DNA of 43,669 nucleotides from Solimonas soli DSM 21787 (GCF_000474945.1 NZ_AXDW01000023.1:1-43669); one strand, 5' to 3'; positions 8,231 through 16,768 are shown, numbered from the stretch's first letter. Notes: a model not told the origin generated them from the letters alone. Translations and numbers: made by a program.

Positions 8231-9868
8231 TCAGGCCGCCTGCGCTCGCTGGTCTTCGGCGATCAGTTCCGCAGCGCGCCAGGCCACGGCCATGACCGGC
8301 GCATGCGTGTTGCCGGAAACCAGCGTCGGGAAGACCGAAAGATCGACGACGCGCAGTCCGTTGACGCCGCGCACGCGCAGGCGCGCGTCGACGACACTGC
8401 CGGCGTCGCTGCCCATGCGGCAGGTGCCGGCGGCGTGGTAACCCGCGCCCCCCATCATGCTGTACGCTCCGAGAATTTCCTCGTCGGTCTGCAGATGCGC
8501 GCCCGGCAGGGTCTCTCCCTTGACGTATGGCTTGACCGCGGGCTGCTCGAAGATCCGGCGGATGAGGCGCGCCGTGGCGATGGCGACGCGCTTGTCATAG
8601 TCGGCGGCGAGATGGTTGTGAAAAATCTCCGGCGCATCGTTCGGATCGGCCGAGCGGATGCATAGATGACCCTGGCTCTCGGGGCGCAGCACATAGCCGA
8701 GCATCGAGCAGCCGGGCTCCTTCTCCATCGGCACGCCTTTCTCGAAGCCCTCCCACTTGGCGAGGTCCATGGTCATCGGCGCGCAGACGAGCTGGGCATC
8801 GGGCCGGTCCGATGCGGAATCGGCCTTCACAAACGCGGTGATGTCGTAGGGCCCGCTGGCAAGCAGGCCCTTGCGCGTGAGCACGTACTTCACGATCTGC
8901 CGCGCCAGCCCGAGACCGGAATACGCGGCATTCTGGCTGTACGGTCCGTTCAGACGGAACTGCACGGTGTAGATCAAATGCTCTCGCAGGTTGGTGCCGA
9001 CGGCAGGGCTATGCTGTACGACCGGAATGCCGAAGCTCGACAACAGCTTTTCGTCGCCGATTCCGGAGAGCTGCAGGAGCTTGGGCGATTCCAGCGCACC
9101 GGCACTGACGATCACTTCACGCTCGGCCCGGAAGGTCTCGCGCGCGCCTCCGCGCACGCATTCGACGCCCACCGCACGCCGGCCCTCGAAGACCAGCCGC
9201 TGCGCGAGCGTGTTCGTCTTGACGGTGAGATTCGCTCGCGAGCGCGCGGGCTCCAGGAAGGCCTTGGCCGCACTCCAGCGCCGCCCCTTGTGAATGTTGG
9301 CGCAGATGTAGGAAACGCCCTCGTTGTCGGGATGCGAAGGGTCCTCGCGCACCGGAATGCCGAGCTGGCCGGCAGCCTCGATGACCTTGTCCATCAGCAG
9401 GGTCTTGTTGCGAGTCTGCGAGACGTGGACCGGGCCGCCGACATGGCGCCAAGCGTTCGCACCGAGCGCGTGGTCCTCGAGGTCGAGGAAGATCGGCCCG
9501 AGCCGGTCCCATCCCCAGCCGGCAAGACCGAGCGCGTCGCGCCAGTGGTCGTAGTCCTGGCGATGCCCGCGCTGATACTGCAGGCCGTTGACGGAGCTTG
9601 AGCCGCCCAGCACGCGCCCGCGTATCCACGACTCGCCGGTGGTCTTGGCACCGCTGCCGGGCTTCACGTCGTAGTACCACATGTGGCGCCGGTCGCCGAG
9701 GATTTTGCCGAAGCCCTTGGGAATGTGAATCATCGGGTTCCGGTCCTCCGGGCCGGCCTCGATCAGCAGAACCCGGCTGCGCGGGTCCGCGGACAGCTTG
9801 TCGGCGAGCACGCAGCCGGCCGAACCGGCGCCGATGATGACGTAGTCGTATGACTGTGACTGACTCAT
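8231..9868 (-). CDS. GMC-family FAD-dependent alcohol dehydrogenase/oxidase
   Basis: A 545-residue glucose-methanol-choline oxidoreductase. It has the FAD Rossmann motif G-A-G-S-A-G at 13-18, then E-A-G-P, R-G-R-V-L-G-G-S-S-S-V-N-G (GMC signature 1), S-A-G-A-L-E-S-P-K-L-L (signature 2) and the C-terminal catalytic region with Y-H-A-A-G-T-C-R-M-G and S-G-N-T-H-A-P. Relatives include AlkJ-type alcohol dehydrogenases and BetA choline dehydrogenase. No signal peptide is evident, so it is cytoplasmic or inner-membrane associated. It probably oxidises a primary or allylic alcohol made by the monooxygenase or epoxide hydrolase (inference). The ribosome site GAGGAGGGAGGAG is very strong. A 101-nt gap separates it from the upstream gene; no promoter is evident there. 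Confidence 0.92.
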   Translation of the reverse strand: MSQSQSYDYVIIGAGSAGCVLADKLSADPRSRVLLIEAGPEDRNPMIHIPKGFGKILGDRRHMWYYDVKPGSGAKTTGESWIRGRVLGGSSSVNGLQYQRGHRQDYDHWRDALGLAGWGWDRLGPIFLDLEDHALGANAWRHVGGPVHVSQTRNKTLLMDKVIEAAGQLGIPVREDPSHPDNEGVSYICANIHKGRRWSAAKAFLEPARSRANLTVKTNTLAQRLVFEGRRAVGVECVRGGARETFRAEREVIVSAGALESPKLLQLSGIGDEKLLSSFGIPVVQHSPAVGTNLREHLIYTVQFRLNGPYSQNAAYSGLGLARQIVKYVLTRKGLLASGPYDITAFVKADSASDRPDAQLVCAPMTMDLAKWEGFEKGVPMEKEPGCSMLGYVLRPESQGHLCIRSADPNDAPEIFHNHLAADYDKRVAIATARLIRRIFEQPAVKPYVKGETLPGAHLQTDEEILGAYSMMGGAGYHAAGTCRMGSDAGSVVDARLRVRGVNGLRVVDLSVFPTLVSGNTHAPVMAVAWRAAELIAEDQRAQAA

Positions 9869-9969
9869 TTCTCCTCCCTCCTCGTTCTATGAAACCATTG
9901 CGCGCCGCGGCCGCATCGTTCGACCGTAGCCCGTTTCTGCGCCTCGGCGCCATGTCCCGCTCCGGCGCT

Positions 9970-10227
9970 TCACAACTCATGCTCGTCGAGCAGGCGCCCG
10001 GCTTCCGCAGCGTCGGCCAGCGGCTGCAGGCCCGAACGCTGCAGGCAGGGTCGCACGATACGCACCGTCGCCTGCGTGCGCGCCTCGACGCGCTCGAACC
10101 GCAGCTGCCAGCTGCAGCCGCAGCCGCCTTCGATCTCCAGCACCAGCACTGCCGCGTTGTCGCGCGAGCAGCCGAGAACCCGCTGCTGCTCGTAGGTGCA
10201 GAGCGGGCACACGAGCCGCGTCGCCAT
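9970..10227 (-). CDS. Small cysteine-rich protein of unknown function downstream of the DUF35 gene
   Basis: An 85-residue protein. Its N-terminus has C-P-L-C (7-10) with C20, and C36-G-C38 lies in the middle, so it may bind zinc as a half-ribbon. The rest is a mixed beta/alpha sequence ending D-E-H-E-L. I do not recognise a family. It follows the thiolase-like/DUF35 pair in the same direction and may be a third subunit or scaffold of that complex (inference). No strong ribosome site is visible before ATG 10227; ATG 10266 would add 13 residues and lies 12 nt after the DUF35 stop. It could be a non-coding stretch with a chance reading frame, but the composition is protein-like. Confidence 0.55.
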   Translation of the reverse strand: MATRLVCPLCTYEQQRVLGCSRDNAAVLVLEIEGGCGCSWQLRFERVEARTQATVRIVRPCLQRSGLQPLADAAEAGRLLDEHEL

Positions 10228-10280
10228 GTGGTCGGCGCCGTCGCGAAAAGCTGCGCTGGCCAGCATCGCCGCGGCCCGGC

Positions 10281-10715
10281 TCAGCGCAGCATGGCCGCCA
10301 GCAGCGGCCCGTCCCGGAAACGCAGCACGACCAGCCGCACCGGCATGTCCGGCGCGAACTCGCGGCCTGGCACCGCCACCAGCCGCAGCGCAAGCCGCAG
10401 GCCGGCGTCGAGATCGACGATGCCGACTTCGTAGGGCAGCTCGGCCGCGAACATCTCCGGGCCGGCGTGGACGCGCGTCCACGAATACAGCCGGCCCAGC
10501 GGCTGCAGCGGCGTCCAGCGCACCTCGCCGTGCCAGCAATGCGGACAGACCGGCTTCGGCGGGAACGAAAGTGCGCCGCAGGCGGCGCATCGCGTGGTCT
10601 GCAGTCGGCCTGCCGCCAGCGCTTCCCAGAACGGCTGCGTGAATTCGCTGGTACGCGGCGGATAACTGCGCACGCGGTCGACGTCGATCCGCTCCATCTC
10701 CTCGATCCCGCTCAT
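10281..10715 (-). CDS. DUF35 OB-fold zinc-ribbon protein (acyl-CoA-binding partner of thiolase-like protein)
   Basis: 144 residues. The N-terminal helix F-T-Q-P-F-W-E-A-L is followed by a rubredoxin-like zinc ribbon with C43-x2-C46 and C57-x2-C60, then an OB-fold (about 65-144; L-G-R-L-Y-S-W-T, Y-E-V-G-I-V-D-L). Known role of the family: partners of thiolase-like enzymes in which the OB-fold holds the CoA substrate, as in ChsH2-DUF35/Ltp2 of steroid side-chain degradation. The start overlaps the stop of the thiolase-like gene (ATGA), which implies translational coupling and a stoichiometric complex. Length and architecture are normal for stand-alone DUF35 proteins. Confidence 0.88.
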   Translation of the reverse strand: MSGIEEMERIDVDRVRSYPPRTSEFTQPFWEALAAGRLQTTRCAACGALSFPPKPVCPHCWHGEVRWTPLQPLGRLYSWTRVHAGPEMFAAELPYEVGIVDLDAGLRLALRLVAVPGREFAPDMPVRLVVLRFRDGPLLAAMLR

Positions 10716-11902
10716 CGCCGCGCCTCCAGTACGTGAACCAGCGCGGCGTTGTAGTTGCCGAGCTCGTTGCTCGACAAGCCCAGCTCCGCGTCCTCCACCT
10801 GTCTTGCGCCGGCGCGGCCGCGCAGCTGCTCGGCCAGTTCGACCATGCCGTATAGCGGCGTCGCGTAGGAGGGATGGCCGCGCGATGTCAGGCCGCCTGA
10901 CGTCGAGATGGGAATGCGGCCGCCGAGGCGCGTCTCGCCGGCGGCGGCGGCGGCGGCGCCCTGCCCGCGCGGTGCCAGTCCCAGCGCCTCGCCGGCCAGC
11001 ACCTCGACGATCGTGCACGGCGCGTACAGTTCCGCCAGATCGAGATCGCCCGGGCCGATGCCGGCGGCTTCGTAAGCCAGGCGACCGGCCGTCTCGGCGG
11101 CGACGAAGCGGATCATGTCGTTGGGCACTTCGCTGATCTGGTGCGCGCCTTCATGAAAGAAACCGCGGCCGCGCACCAGCACGTAGGGCAAGCCGGAAGC
11201 CTTGGCCCGCGCTTCGGATACGATCACCAGACAGGCCGCACCGTCGCCGCGCGGCGGGACTTCGTAGAGACCCAGCGGCTCGACGATCGGCCGCTGCGCC
11301 AGCACTTCGTCGAGCGTGATCGGCGCTCGGTACTGCGCCAGCGGATTGAGCGCCGCGTGCGCGCGGTTCTTGACGGCGACGCTGGCGAGCTGCGCGCGCG
11401 TGGCGCCGTATTCGTGCATGTAGCGCACCGCGTCCATTGCGTACCAAGAGATCGGAATCAGGCCGCTCGGCGAATGGAAATCGACATCACCCGTCGCGCG
11501 CACGCTGTCCTTCATGTGCTCGGCCGAGGTCACCGACATCTCCATGTTGACGCCGAAGGCCAGCGCGACCTCGGCACGGCCGAGGAGAATCTCGTCGCAG
11601 GCCTTGTCGAAGGCCAGCGCCGCGGTCATGCCGTTGCCCATCGTCTCCATCACCACACCCGAGCATGGTAGGCGCAGGTAGTGCGCCATGAAGGTGCTGA
11701 AGTATTTCTGCTTGGTGTACGGCCGCGGATGCGCGCAGACGATAGCGTTGACCTCGCTTTTTTCGACCTGCGCATCCTGCATCGCCTCCACCACCAGCCG
11801 CGCGATCATCTCGTGCTCGACGGTCTGGATCGGCTCGCTGGCCTTGCGCTGGTATTTGCGGACCGGCACCGCCGCGGTGCCGAGAATGGCGGCTCTGCGC
11901 AT
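10712..11902 (-). CDS. Thiolase-like protein lacking the nucleophilic cysteine (Ltp2/SCP-x-type, possible retro-aldolase)
   Basis: 396 residues with thiolase fold signatures: start A-A-I-L-G-T-A, a C-terminal G-G-L-T-S-R-G-H-P-S-Y-A-T with the catalytic His, and a closing N-Y-N-A-A-L-V-H-V-L. Where ordinary thiolases have N-A-C-A-S-G this protein has E86-T-M88-G-N-G, so the nucleophilic Cys position appears to be Met. Loss of that Cys together with an adjacent DUF35 partner is the known pattern of Ltp2-type aldolases, which cleave beta-hydroxyacyl-CoA thioesters of branched side chains. A carbon-carbon lyase role is therefore more likely than thiolysis (inference). It starts 2 nt after the stop of the MDR gene and overlaps the DUF35 gene. 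The alignment at the Cys position was done by eye. Confidence 0.82.
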   Translation of the reverse strand: MRRAAILGTAAVPVRKYQRKASEPIQTVEHEMIARLVVEAMQDAQVEKSEVNAIVCAHPRPYTKQKYFSTFMAHYLRLPCSGVVMETMGNGMTAALAFDKACDEILLGRAEVALAFGVNMEMSVTSAEHMKDSVRATGDVDFHSPSGLIPISWYAMDAVRYMHEYGATRAQLASVAVKNRAHAALNPLAQYRAPITLDEVLAQRPIVEPLGLYEVPPRGDGAACLVIVSEARAKASGLPYVLVRGRGFFHEGAHQISEVPNDMIRFVAAETAGRLAYEAAGIGPGDLDLAELYAPCTIVEVLAGEALGLAPRGQGAAAAAAGETRLGGRIPISTSGGLTSRGHPSYATPLYGMVELAEQLRGRAGARQVEDAELGLSSNELGNYNAALVHVLEARR

Positions 11903-11904
11903 GT

Positions 11905-12918
11905 TCAGGTTTCCGGTGAAGAAGGGGGGAGCCGCGTATCGAGCACCAGCTTGCCGGTCTTGCGGCCCTCTCGGATGCGCGCCAGCGCCTCGGCGAACTG
12001 CTCCAGCGGCAGCACCGCGTCCACGTGCGGACGCAACTTGCCGGCGCCGTGCAGATCGAACAGATGCTGCTGCACGACGCGCACGCGCTCGGGCTGGCGC
12101 GCGCGGTAATCGGTCCACTGCAGGCCCGCCACCGCGATGTTCTTAACCAGCAGGTAATTGGCCTTGATCTGCGGGATGCGCCCGCCCGCGAAGCCGACGA
12201 CGACGACGCGCCCGCACCAAGCGGCTGCGCGAAGAGAAGCATCGAACACATCGCCGCCAACCGTCTCGATCACCACATCGGCGCCATGGCCCTGCGTGGC
12301 GTCCAGCACCTGCCTGCGCAGGTTCTCGCGCAGACCTTCGGCGGCGAGCACGATCACCTGATCGGCGCCGGCCGCGCGCAGCGCCTCGGCCTGCTCCGGG
12401 CGCGACACGCCGGCGATGACGAGTGCGCCCTGGCTGCGCGCGATCTGCACTGCCGCCAGGCCGACGCCGCCGCCGGCGCCGGTGATCAGCACCGTCTCGC
12501 CCGGCCGCCAGGCAGCGCGCTGCATCAGCGCGAAGTAGGCGGTCTGGTAGACCAGGCCCATCGCCGCCGCGTCGATGAAGCTCATCGTCTCCGGCAGCCG
12601 ATACACCCAGTCCGCCGGCGCGACGGCCTGGCTCGCGTAAGCGCCATGATCGAGATGCGCCAGCACGCGATCTCCGACGCGCAGCCCGCGCACGCCGGCG
12701 CCGATGGCGGCGATCACGCCCGCCGCGTCGGTGCCCGGCACGAACGGCAGCGGCGGCAACTTCTGGTATTCGCCCGCCATCAGCAGCAGGTCCGGGAAAT
12801 TGACGCCGGCCGCGTGCACCTCAATGCGCACCTCGCCGTCGCCGCAGGCCGGCGATTTGCAGTCCTCGACGCCATGCGCCTGCGGCGGCCCGAAGGCATG
12901 GACGCGAACGGCCCTCAT
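11905..12918 (-). CDS. Zinc-independent MDR oxidoreductase (NADPH:quinone oxidoreductase / acryloyl-CoA reductase-like)
   Basis: 337 residues. The N-terminal GroES-like domain (A-A-G-V-N-F-P-D, F-V-P-G-T-D-A-A-G) lacks the zinc ligands of alcohol dehydrogenases. A Rossmann domain follows with G-A-G-G-G-V-G (about 145-152) and the quinone-oxidoreductase type E-T-V-G-G. Family members reduce quinones, enones or enoyl-CoA (AcuI-like) with NADPH. Here it could saturate an unsaturated acyl-CoA or ketone intermediate (inference). The ATG at 12918 overlaps the CoA-transferase stop as ATGA and is preferred over ATG 12927. Confidence 0.87.
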   Translation of the reverse strand: MRAVRVHAFGPPQAHGVEDCKSPACGDGEVRIEVHAAGVNFPDLLLMAGEYQKLPPLPFVPGTDAAGVIAAIGAGVRGLRVGDRVLAHLDHGAYASQAVAPADWVYRLPETMSFIDAAAMGLVYQTAYFALMQRAAWRPGETVLITGAGGGVGLAAVQIARSQGALVIAGVSRPEQAEALRAAGADQVIVLAAEGLRENLRRQVLDATQGHGADVVIETVGGDVFDASLRAAAWCGRVVVVGFAGGRIPQIKANYLLVKNIAVAGLQWTDYRARQPERVRVVQQHLFDLHGAGKLRPHVDAVLPLEQFAEALARIREGRKTGKLVLDTRLPPSSPET

Positions 12919-14054
12919 GGCGCCCATCCCCCGAAGTCCGCGGCGGCTTCGTTCAGCTTCGGAAATCGTTGCGGCTGCGATGCCGGGCGGCGGAACACGC
13001 CGGCCACCGGCACCGGCAGCGCCGGTATCGAGCGCCCAACCTCGTCCTCGACCCGGTGAGCAAACAGCTCGCGGCTGTTGAAATGCTCGTGCTGCACGGC
13101 CTCATCCAGCGTGCGCACGCGGTTGACGCAGACGTCGATGCCGGCCAGCACCCGCTCCCAGTCGGCCGCGTCGCGCGTGCGCAAAATCGCGGCGACGCGC
13201 ATGCGCGTGCCTTGAGGATCGCGCCTGTCGTCCAGCAGTTCCGGCGCGCCGATCGCGGCGACGAATGCCTGCCAGAACTTGTCCTCCAGCGGCGCGACGG
13301 CCAGAAACTGATCATCGCGCGTGCGGTAGATCTGGTAGCGCGGCGAGCCGCCCGTGACCAGGTCGCTGCCCGGCCGCGGCCAGTGGCCCGCGGCGTGGCC
13401 ATTGCCGAGCCCCCAGTACATGGTCGTGAACAGGCTGTCGGCCATCGCGATGTCGAGTCGACATCCGCCACCGCCGGCATCGCGGCGACGCAGCGCCAGC
13501 AGGATGTTGATTGTCGCCGGCATCGCGCCGCCGGCGATGTCGCCGATCAGCGCCTGCGGCAGCTGCGGGGTGCCGTGCGCGTCGGCGGTCTGCGCGAGCA
13601 GGCCGGTTTCGGCGGCAAAGTTCAGATCATGCGCGGCAAGCTGCGACAGCGGGCCGTGCTGGCCGTATCCGGTGATCGAGCAGTAGATCAGCTCCGGCTT
13701 GAGTTCACGCAGCCGCTCATAGCCCAGGCCCAATCTGTCCATCACGCCGGGACGGAACTGCTCGACGACCACATCGGCCTCGCGCACCAGCGCGCGCGCC
13801 TGATCACGCCCCGGCGGCTGGCTGAGATCGAGCACCAGCGAGCGCTTGCCACGGTTGAGCATCGCGAAGTTGACGGCCTCGTCGCCGAAGCGCGGCTCGT
13901 AGGCGCGCATGCTGTCGCCGCCATCCGGTCTCTCAATCTTGACGACCTCGGCGCCGGCCTCCGCCAGCATCAGCGTGCACAGCGGTCCCGGCACCAGCGT
14001 GCTGAAATCGAGCACGCGGATGCCGGCCAGCGGCTGCGGCACCCGGTTCGCCAT
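12915..14054 (-). CDS. CaiB/BaiF-type (class III) CoA-transferase, copy 2
   Basis: 379 residues with L-A-G-I-R-V-L-D-F at 9-17, A-E-A-G-A-E-V-V-K-I-E, E-Q-F-R-P-G-V-M and the catalytic aspartate D172 (L-I-G-D-I-A-G-G). It transfers CoA between acids through an aspartyl thioester. Its ATG overlaps the stop of the 3HCDH C-domain gene (TGATG) and its stop overlaps the start of the MDR gene, so it sits in a tightly coupled operon core. Sequence features such as D-L-N-F-A-A-E-T and A-M-A-D-S-L resemble alpha-methylacyl-CoA racemase-like (AMACR) members of the family. A racemase acting on a 2-methyl-branched acyl-CoA is therefore a real alternative, and one that would suit isoprenoid degradation. 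Confidence 0.86.
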   Translation of the reverse strand: MANRVPQPLAGIRVLDFSTLVPGPLCTLMLAEAGAEVVKIERPDGGDSMRAYEPRFGDEAVNFAMLNRGKRSLVLDLSQPPGRDQARALVREADVVVEQFRPGVMDRLGLGYERLRELKPELIYCSITGYGQHGPLSQLAAHDLNFAAETGLLAQTADAHGTPQLPQALIGDIAGGAMPATINILLALRRRDAGGGGCRLDIAMADSLFTTMYWGLGNGHAAGHWPRPGSDLVTGGSPRYQIYRTRDDQFLAVAPLEDKFWQAFVAAIGAPELLDDRRDPQGTRMRVAAILRTRDAADWERVLAGIDVCVNRVRTLDEAVQHEHFNSRELFAHRVEDEVGRSIPALPVPVAGVFRRPASQPQRFPKLNEAAADFGGWAP

Positions 14055-14707
14055 CAGCCCGCCATCGCCCGTTGATGCGCGATCTGCGCTCGCCGTGCCG
14101 GCGCATAGGCCGCGTCGCCGAGCGACAAGTACAGCGCCTGCGTCACTTCGTAATGCGCCGCGAGCCCGGTACGCTCCAGCAGCGCCAGCGGTCCTTCCGG
14201 GTAGCCGAGACCGAGGCACAGGGTCTTGTCGATTTCCTCTGCGCTCGCCAGTTTCTCGTCGTGGCGGCGCAGCACGGCGTTGTAGTACGGCCGCACCAGA
14301 CGGTCGACGATGCGGCCCGGAAAGTCGTTGCAGACGGCCACGACCAGATCGGCGGCCTCGAACGCGGCCCTGGCGGCGGCCACGGCCTCCTCGCGCGTCC
14401 ACGGCTGGCGCACCAGCTCGACCAGGCGGCTCGGCTCCGCGCTACCCAGACGGAAGCGCGCGAAGCCGACGACATTGTTGCGGCGCTCGTCGGCCGCCTC
14501 GCCCGCATGCACGCCCAGGCACTCCACTCCAAGCTCGATGGCGACGAATGCGGCATCGTCGACTGCCATGAGGGCACCATAGGCCGCGCCAGCCTCCTTG
14601 CCGACCAGCACGATCCCGGCGCCGTCGGTCGTGGCCAGGTCGAGGAAAGGATGCGCGACCGGAAAAGAACGGCTCTCTCCGGCGCGCCGGATGCGATAAG
14701 TACTCAT
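14054..14707 (-). CDS. Orphan 3-hydroxyacyl-CoA dehydrogenase C-terminal-domain protein (no Rossmann domain)
   Basis: 217 residues. The C-terminal part (about 125-200) matches the helical 3HCDH dimerisation/substrate domain: G-R-I-V-D-R-L-V-R-P-Y-Y-N-A-V, then A-E-E-I-D-K-T-L and G-Y-P-E-G-P-L-A-L-L-E. The first 120 residues are not the expected NAD-binding fold: there is no G-x-G-x-x-G and no catalytic His. They form a mixed alpha/beta stretch I cannot assign. It lies 2 nt downstream of a complete hydroxyacyl-CoA dehydrogenase and overlaps CoA-transferase 2. It may be a non-catalytic partner of that dehydrogenase or a diverged duplicate. No frameshift is seen joining it to the neighbour. Confidence 0.75.
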   Translation of the reverse strand: MSTYRIRRAGESRSFPVAHPFLDLATTDGAGIVLVGKEAGAAYGALMAVDDAAFVAIELGVECLGVHAGEAADERRNNVVGFARFRLGSAEPSRLVELVRQPWTREEAVAAARAAFEAADLVVAVCNDFPGRIVDRLVRPYYNAVLRRHDEKLASAEEIDKTLCLGLGYPEGPLALLERTGLAAHYEVTQALYLSLGDAAYAPARRAQIAHQRAMAG

Positions 14708-14709
14708 GC

Positions 14710-15585
14710 TCAGGCTCCGAACATCTTGCTGTCGCCGTAGCGGTGGAAGCCGCGTCCGGTTTTCTTGCCCAGGTGGCCGGCAGCAATCATCCGCTTGACC
14801 AGCGGCGGACAGCTCGCGCGCAACTCGTGGGTGAGGCCGTACATCGCGTCGCAGAGCAGGCGCTGCGTATCCATGCCGACCAGGTCAAGCAGTTCCAGCG
14901 GCCCCATCGGATAGCCGAGCGCGGTCTTGATCGCCTTATCGATCTCGGCGGGCTCGGCAACGCCCTGCTCGACGAGGCGAATCGCGTCATTGTTGTACGG
15001 GATCAGGAAGTAATTGAGGATGAAGCCCGGCGTGTCCTGCGTCCTGACCGGCTGCTGACCCAGCGCCTCGCAAAACGCCCAGGCACGCCGCCAGGTCTCG
15101 TCGCTGGTGTTGAGACCCGGCGACATCTCCACCAGCTTCATCAGCTGCGCCGGCAGGCAGAAGTGCATGCCAACGAAGCGGTCGACGCGGCCGGAGCCAC
15201 CGGCGATCTCCGTGATCGAGATCGTCGAGGTGTTTGATGCGAAGATCGTCTGCGAGGCGCAAATCTTGTCGAGCTGTGCGAACAGCCCATGCTTGACTCC
15301 GAGATCCTCGAACACCGCCTCGATCACGATATCGCAATCGGCTAGATCCTCCAGCCGCGTCGTGCCCTGCCAGTTCGCCATCGCCCGCTCGAACTGCTCG
15401 GCTTTGAGCTTGCCGCGCTCGACCGACTTGCGCAGGAAGCCCTCCGTCTGCGCGCGGGCATTGTCGAGCGCGGCCTGGCGCGTGTCGTAGACGCGCGTGG
15501 CGAAGCCGGCGCGCGCGGCGACGATGGCGATCCCTGCGCCCATCGTGCCGGCGCCGGCGACGCCGACGGTTCTGATGTCTGTCAT
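14710..15585 (-). CDS. 3-hydroxyacyl-CoA (3-hydroxybutyryl-CoA-type) dehydrogenase
   Basis: A 291-residue single-function dehydrogenase of normal length. It has the NAD motif G-A-G-T-M-G-A-G at 11-18, I-E-A-V-F-E, S-N-T-S-T-I-S-I, the catalytic His in G-M-H-F-C-L-P, and a C-terminal 3HCDH domain with G-Y-P-M-G-P-L-E-L-L-D and G-K-K-T-G-R-G-F. It oxidises (S)-3-hydroxyacyl-CoA with NAD+ and relates to Hbd/PaaH. It lies 13 nt downstream of the acyl-CoA dehydrogenase and 2 nt upstream of the orphan C-domain protein in the same operon. With the FadJ-like protein at 6907-8175 it gives two dehydrogenases of different type, suggesting two distinct hydroxyacyl-CoA substrates. Confidence 0.93.
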   Translation of the reverse strand: MTDIRTVGVAGAGTMGAGIAIVAARAGFATRVYDTRQAALDNARAQTEGFLRKSVERGKLKAEQFERAMANWQGTTRLEDLADCDIVIEAVFEDLGVKHGLFAQLDKICASQTIFASNTSTISITEIAGGSGRVDRFVGMHFCLPAQLMKLVEMSPGLNTSDETWRRAWAFCEALGQQPVRTQDTPGFILNYFLIPYNNDAIRLVEQGVAEPAEIDKAIKTALGYPMGPLELLDLVGMDTQRLLCDAMYGLTHELRASCPPLVKRMIAAGHLGKKTGRGFHRYGDSKMFGA

Positions 15586-15598
15586 GGCTTTGGTCCTC

Positions 15599-16768
15599 TC
15601 ATTTCTGCAGGAAACTGCGGCCGATCAGCTGGCGGTGGATCTGGTTGGTGCCTTCCCAGATCTGCGTGATCTTGGCGTCGCGCATCAGCCGCTCGACGCG
15701 ATAGTCCTTGCAGTAGCCGTAGCCGCCGAGCATCTGCACTGCATCGGTTGTCAGCCTCATCGCCAAATCCGTGGCGCGCAGCTTGAGGATCGAGGCTTCG
15801 ACGCCGAAGTCGGTGAGGCCTGCGTCGATCTCGCCGGCCAGCGTCCACAGGAAGGATTCACATAGCAGCAGTTCGGCGGCGAGATCGGCGAGCAGGAACT
15901 GGATGCCCTGGAACTCGATGATCCGGCGGCCGGACTGTCGGCGCTGATTGATGTAATCGGTCGCGTCCTCGAAGGCAGCGCGGGCGATGCCGAGGGCGTG
16001 CGCGGCGATGCTCGGCCGCGACTTGTTCAGCGAGGCGAACAGAATCCCCAGTCCGTCGCCAGGCCGGCCGATCAGGTTGGCGCGCGGCACGCGGCACTGA
16101 TCGAAGGCGATCGTCGCGGTGCTGGAACCGCGCGTGCCGAGCTTGTCCTCGGTGCGCACGACGCTGAGCCCCGGCATACCCTTTTCGAGGATCAAAACCG
16201 AGATGGCCTTCTTGGGATCGTCGATGCCGTCCCACTTGCCGAACAGCAGATACAGATCGGCGACGTCGCCGCTGGTAATGAAAGTCTTGCCGCCGTCGAT
16301 GACGATGTGCTCGCCGTCCGCGGTGAAGCGCGTCTTCATGCCGGTGGCGTCGGAGCCGGCGCCCGGCTCGGTGATCGCCAGCGAGGCCAGTCCGCCCGCG
16401 GCGATGCGCGGCAATAGGCGCGCCTTCTGCTCGGCGCTGCCGAACTCGATCAGCGGCTTGATCGCGTGGAAGTTGGTCGCCCAGATGATGCCGGTCGAGG
16501 CGCAGGCCTTGGATATCTCGCGTACACAGGCCAGGTAGCAGCGGTACGACAGCGGTGAGCCACCATATTCCTCGGGAATGAAGACGCCGTTGAGGCCCAG
16601 CTCATTGAGCGCGCGGATGTTCTCCCAAGGAAATTCGCCGCTGCGGTCGACGTGCTCGGCATTCTTCGCGATCACCTCGCGCGCGATCTGACGGACGTTG
16701 TCGAGCAGCATCTGCTCGGTGTCATCCAGACCGATGCGCGCGTCCAGCCTTTCGAGGACGGTGGCCAT
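15599..16768 (-). CDS. Acyl-CoA dehydrogenase
   Basis: 389 residues with the whole ACAD fold: N-terminal helical domain, middle beta domain with A-I-T-E-P-G-A-G-S-D and K-T-F-I-T-S-G, and a C-terminal helical domain with M-L-G-G-Y-G-Y and I-W-E-G-T-N-Q-I-H-R. The Glu in W-E-G-T is at the catalytic-base position of short/medium-chain types. It forms the 2,3-double bond of an acyl-CoA, passing electrons from FAD to ETF. The start overlaps the stop of the SDR (TGATG). It belongs to the beta-oxidation core of the operon. It might instead act on a phosphorylated hydroxyacyl-CoA, given the APH kinase elsewhere in the island (inference). Confidence 0.94.
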   Translation of the reverse strand: MATVLERLDARIGLDDTEQMLLDNVRQIAREVIAKNAEHVDRSGEFPWENIRALNELGLNGVFIPEEYGGSPLSYRCYLACVREISKACASTGIIWATNFHAIKPLIEFGSAEQKARLLPRIAAGGLASLAITEPGAGSDATGMKTRFTADGEHIVIDGGKTFITSGDVADLYLLFGKWDGIDDPKKAISVLILEKGMPGLSVVRTEDKLGTRGSSTATIAFDQCRVPRANLIGRPGDGLGILFASLNKSRPSIAAHALGIARAAFEDATDYINQRRQSGRRIIEFQGIQFLLADLAAELLLCESFLWTLAGEIDAGLTDFGVEASILKLRATDLAMRLTTDAVQMLGGYGYCKDYRVERLMRDAKITQIWEGTNQIHRQLIGRSFLQK

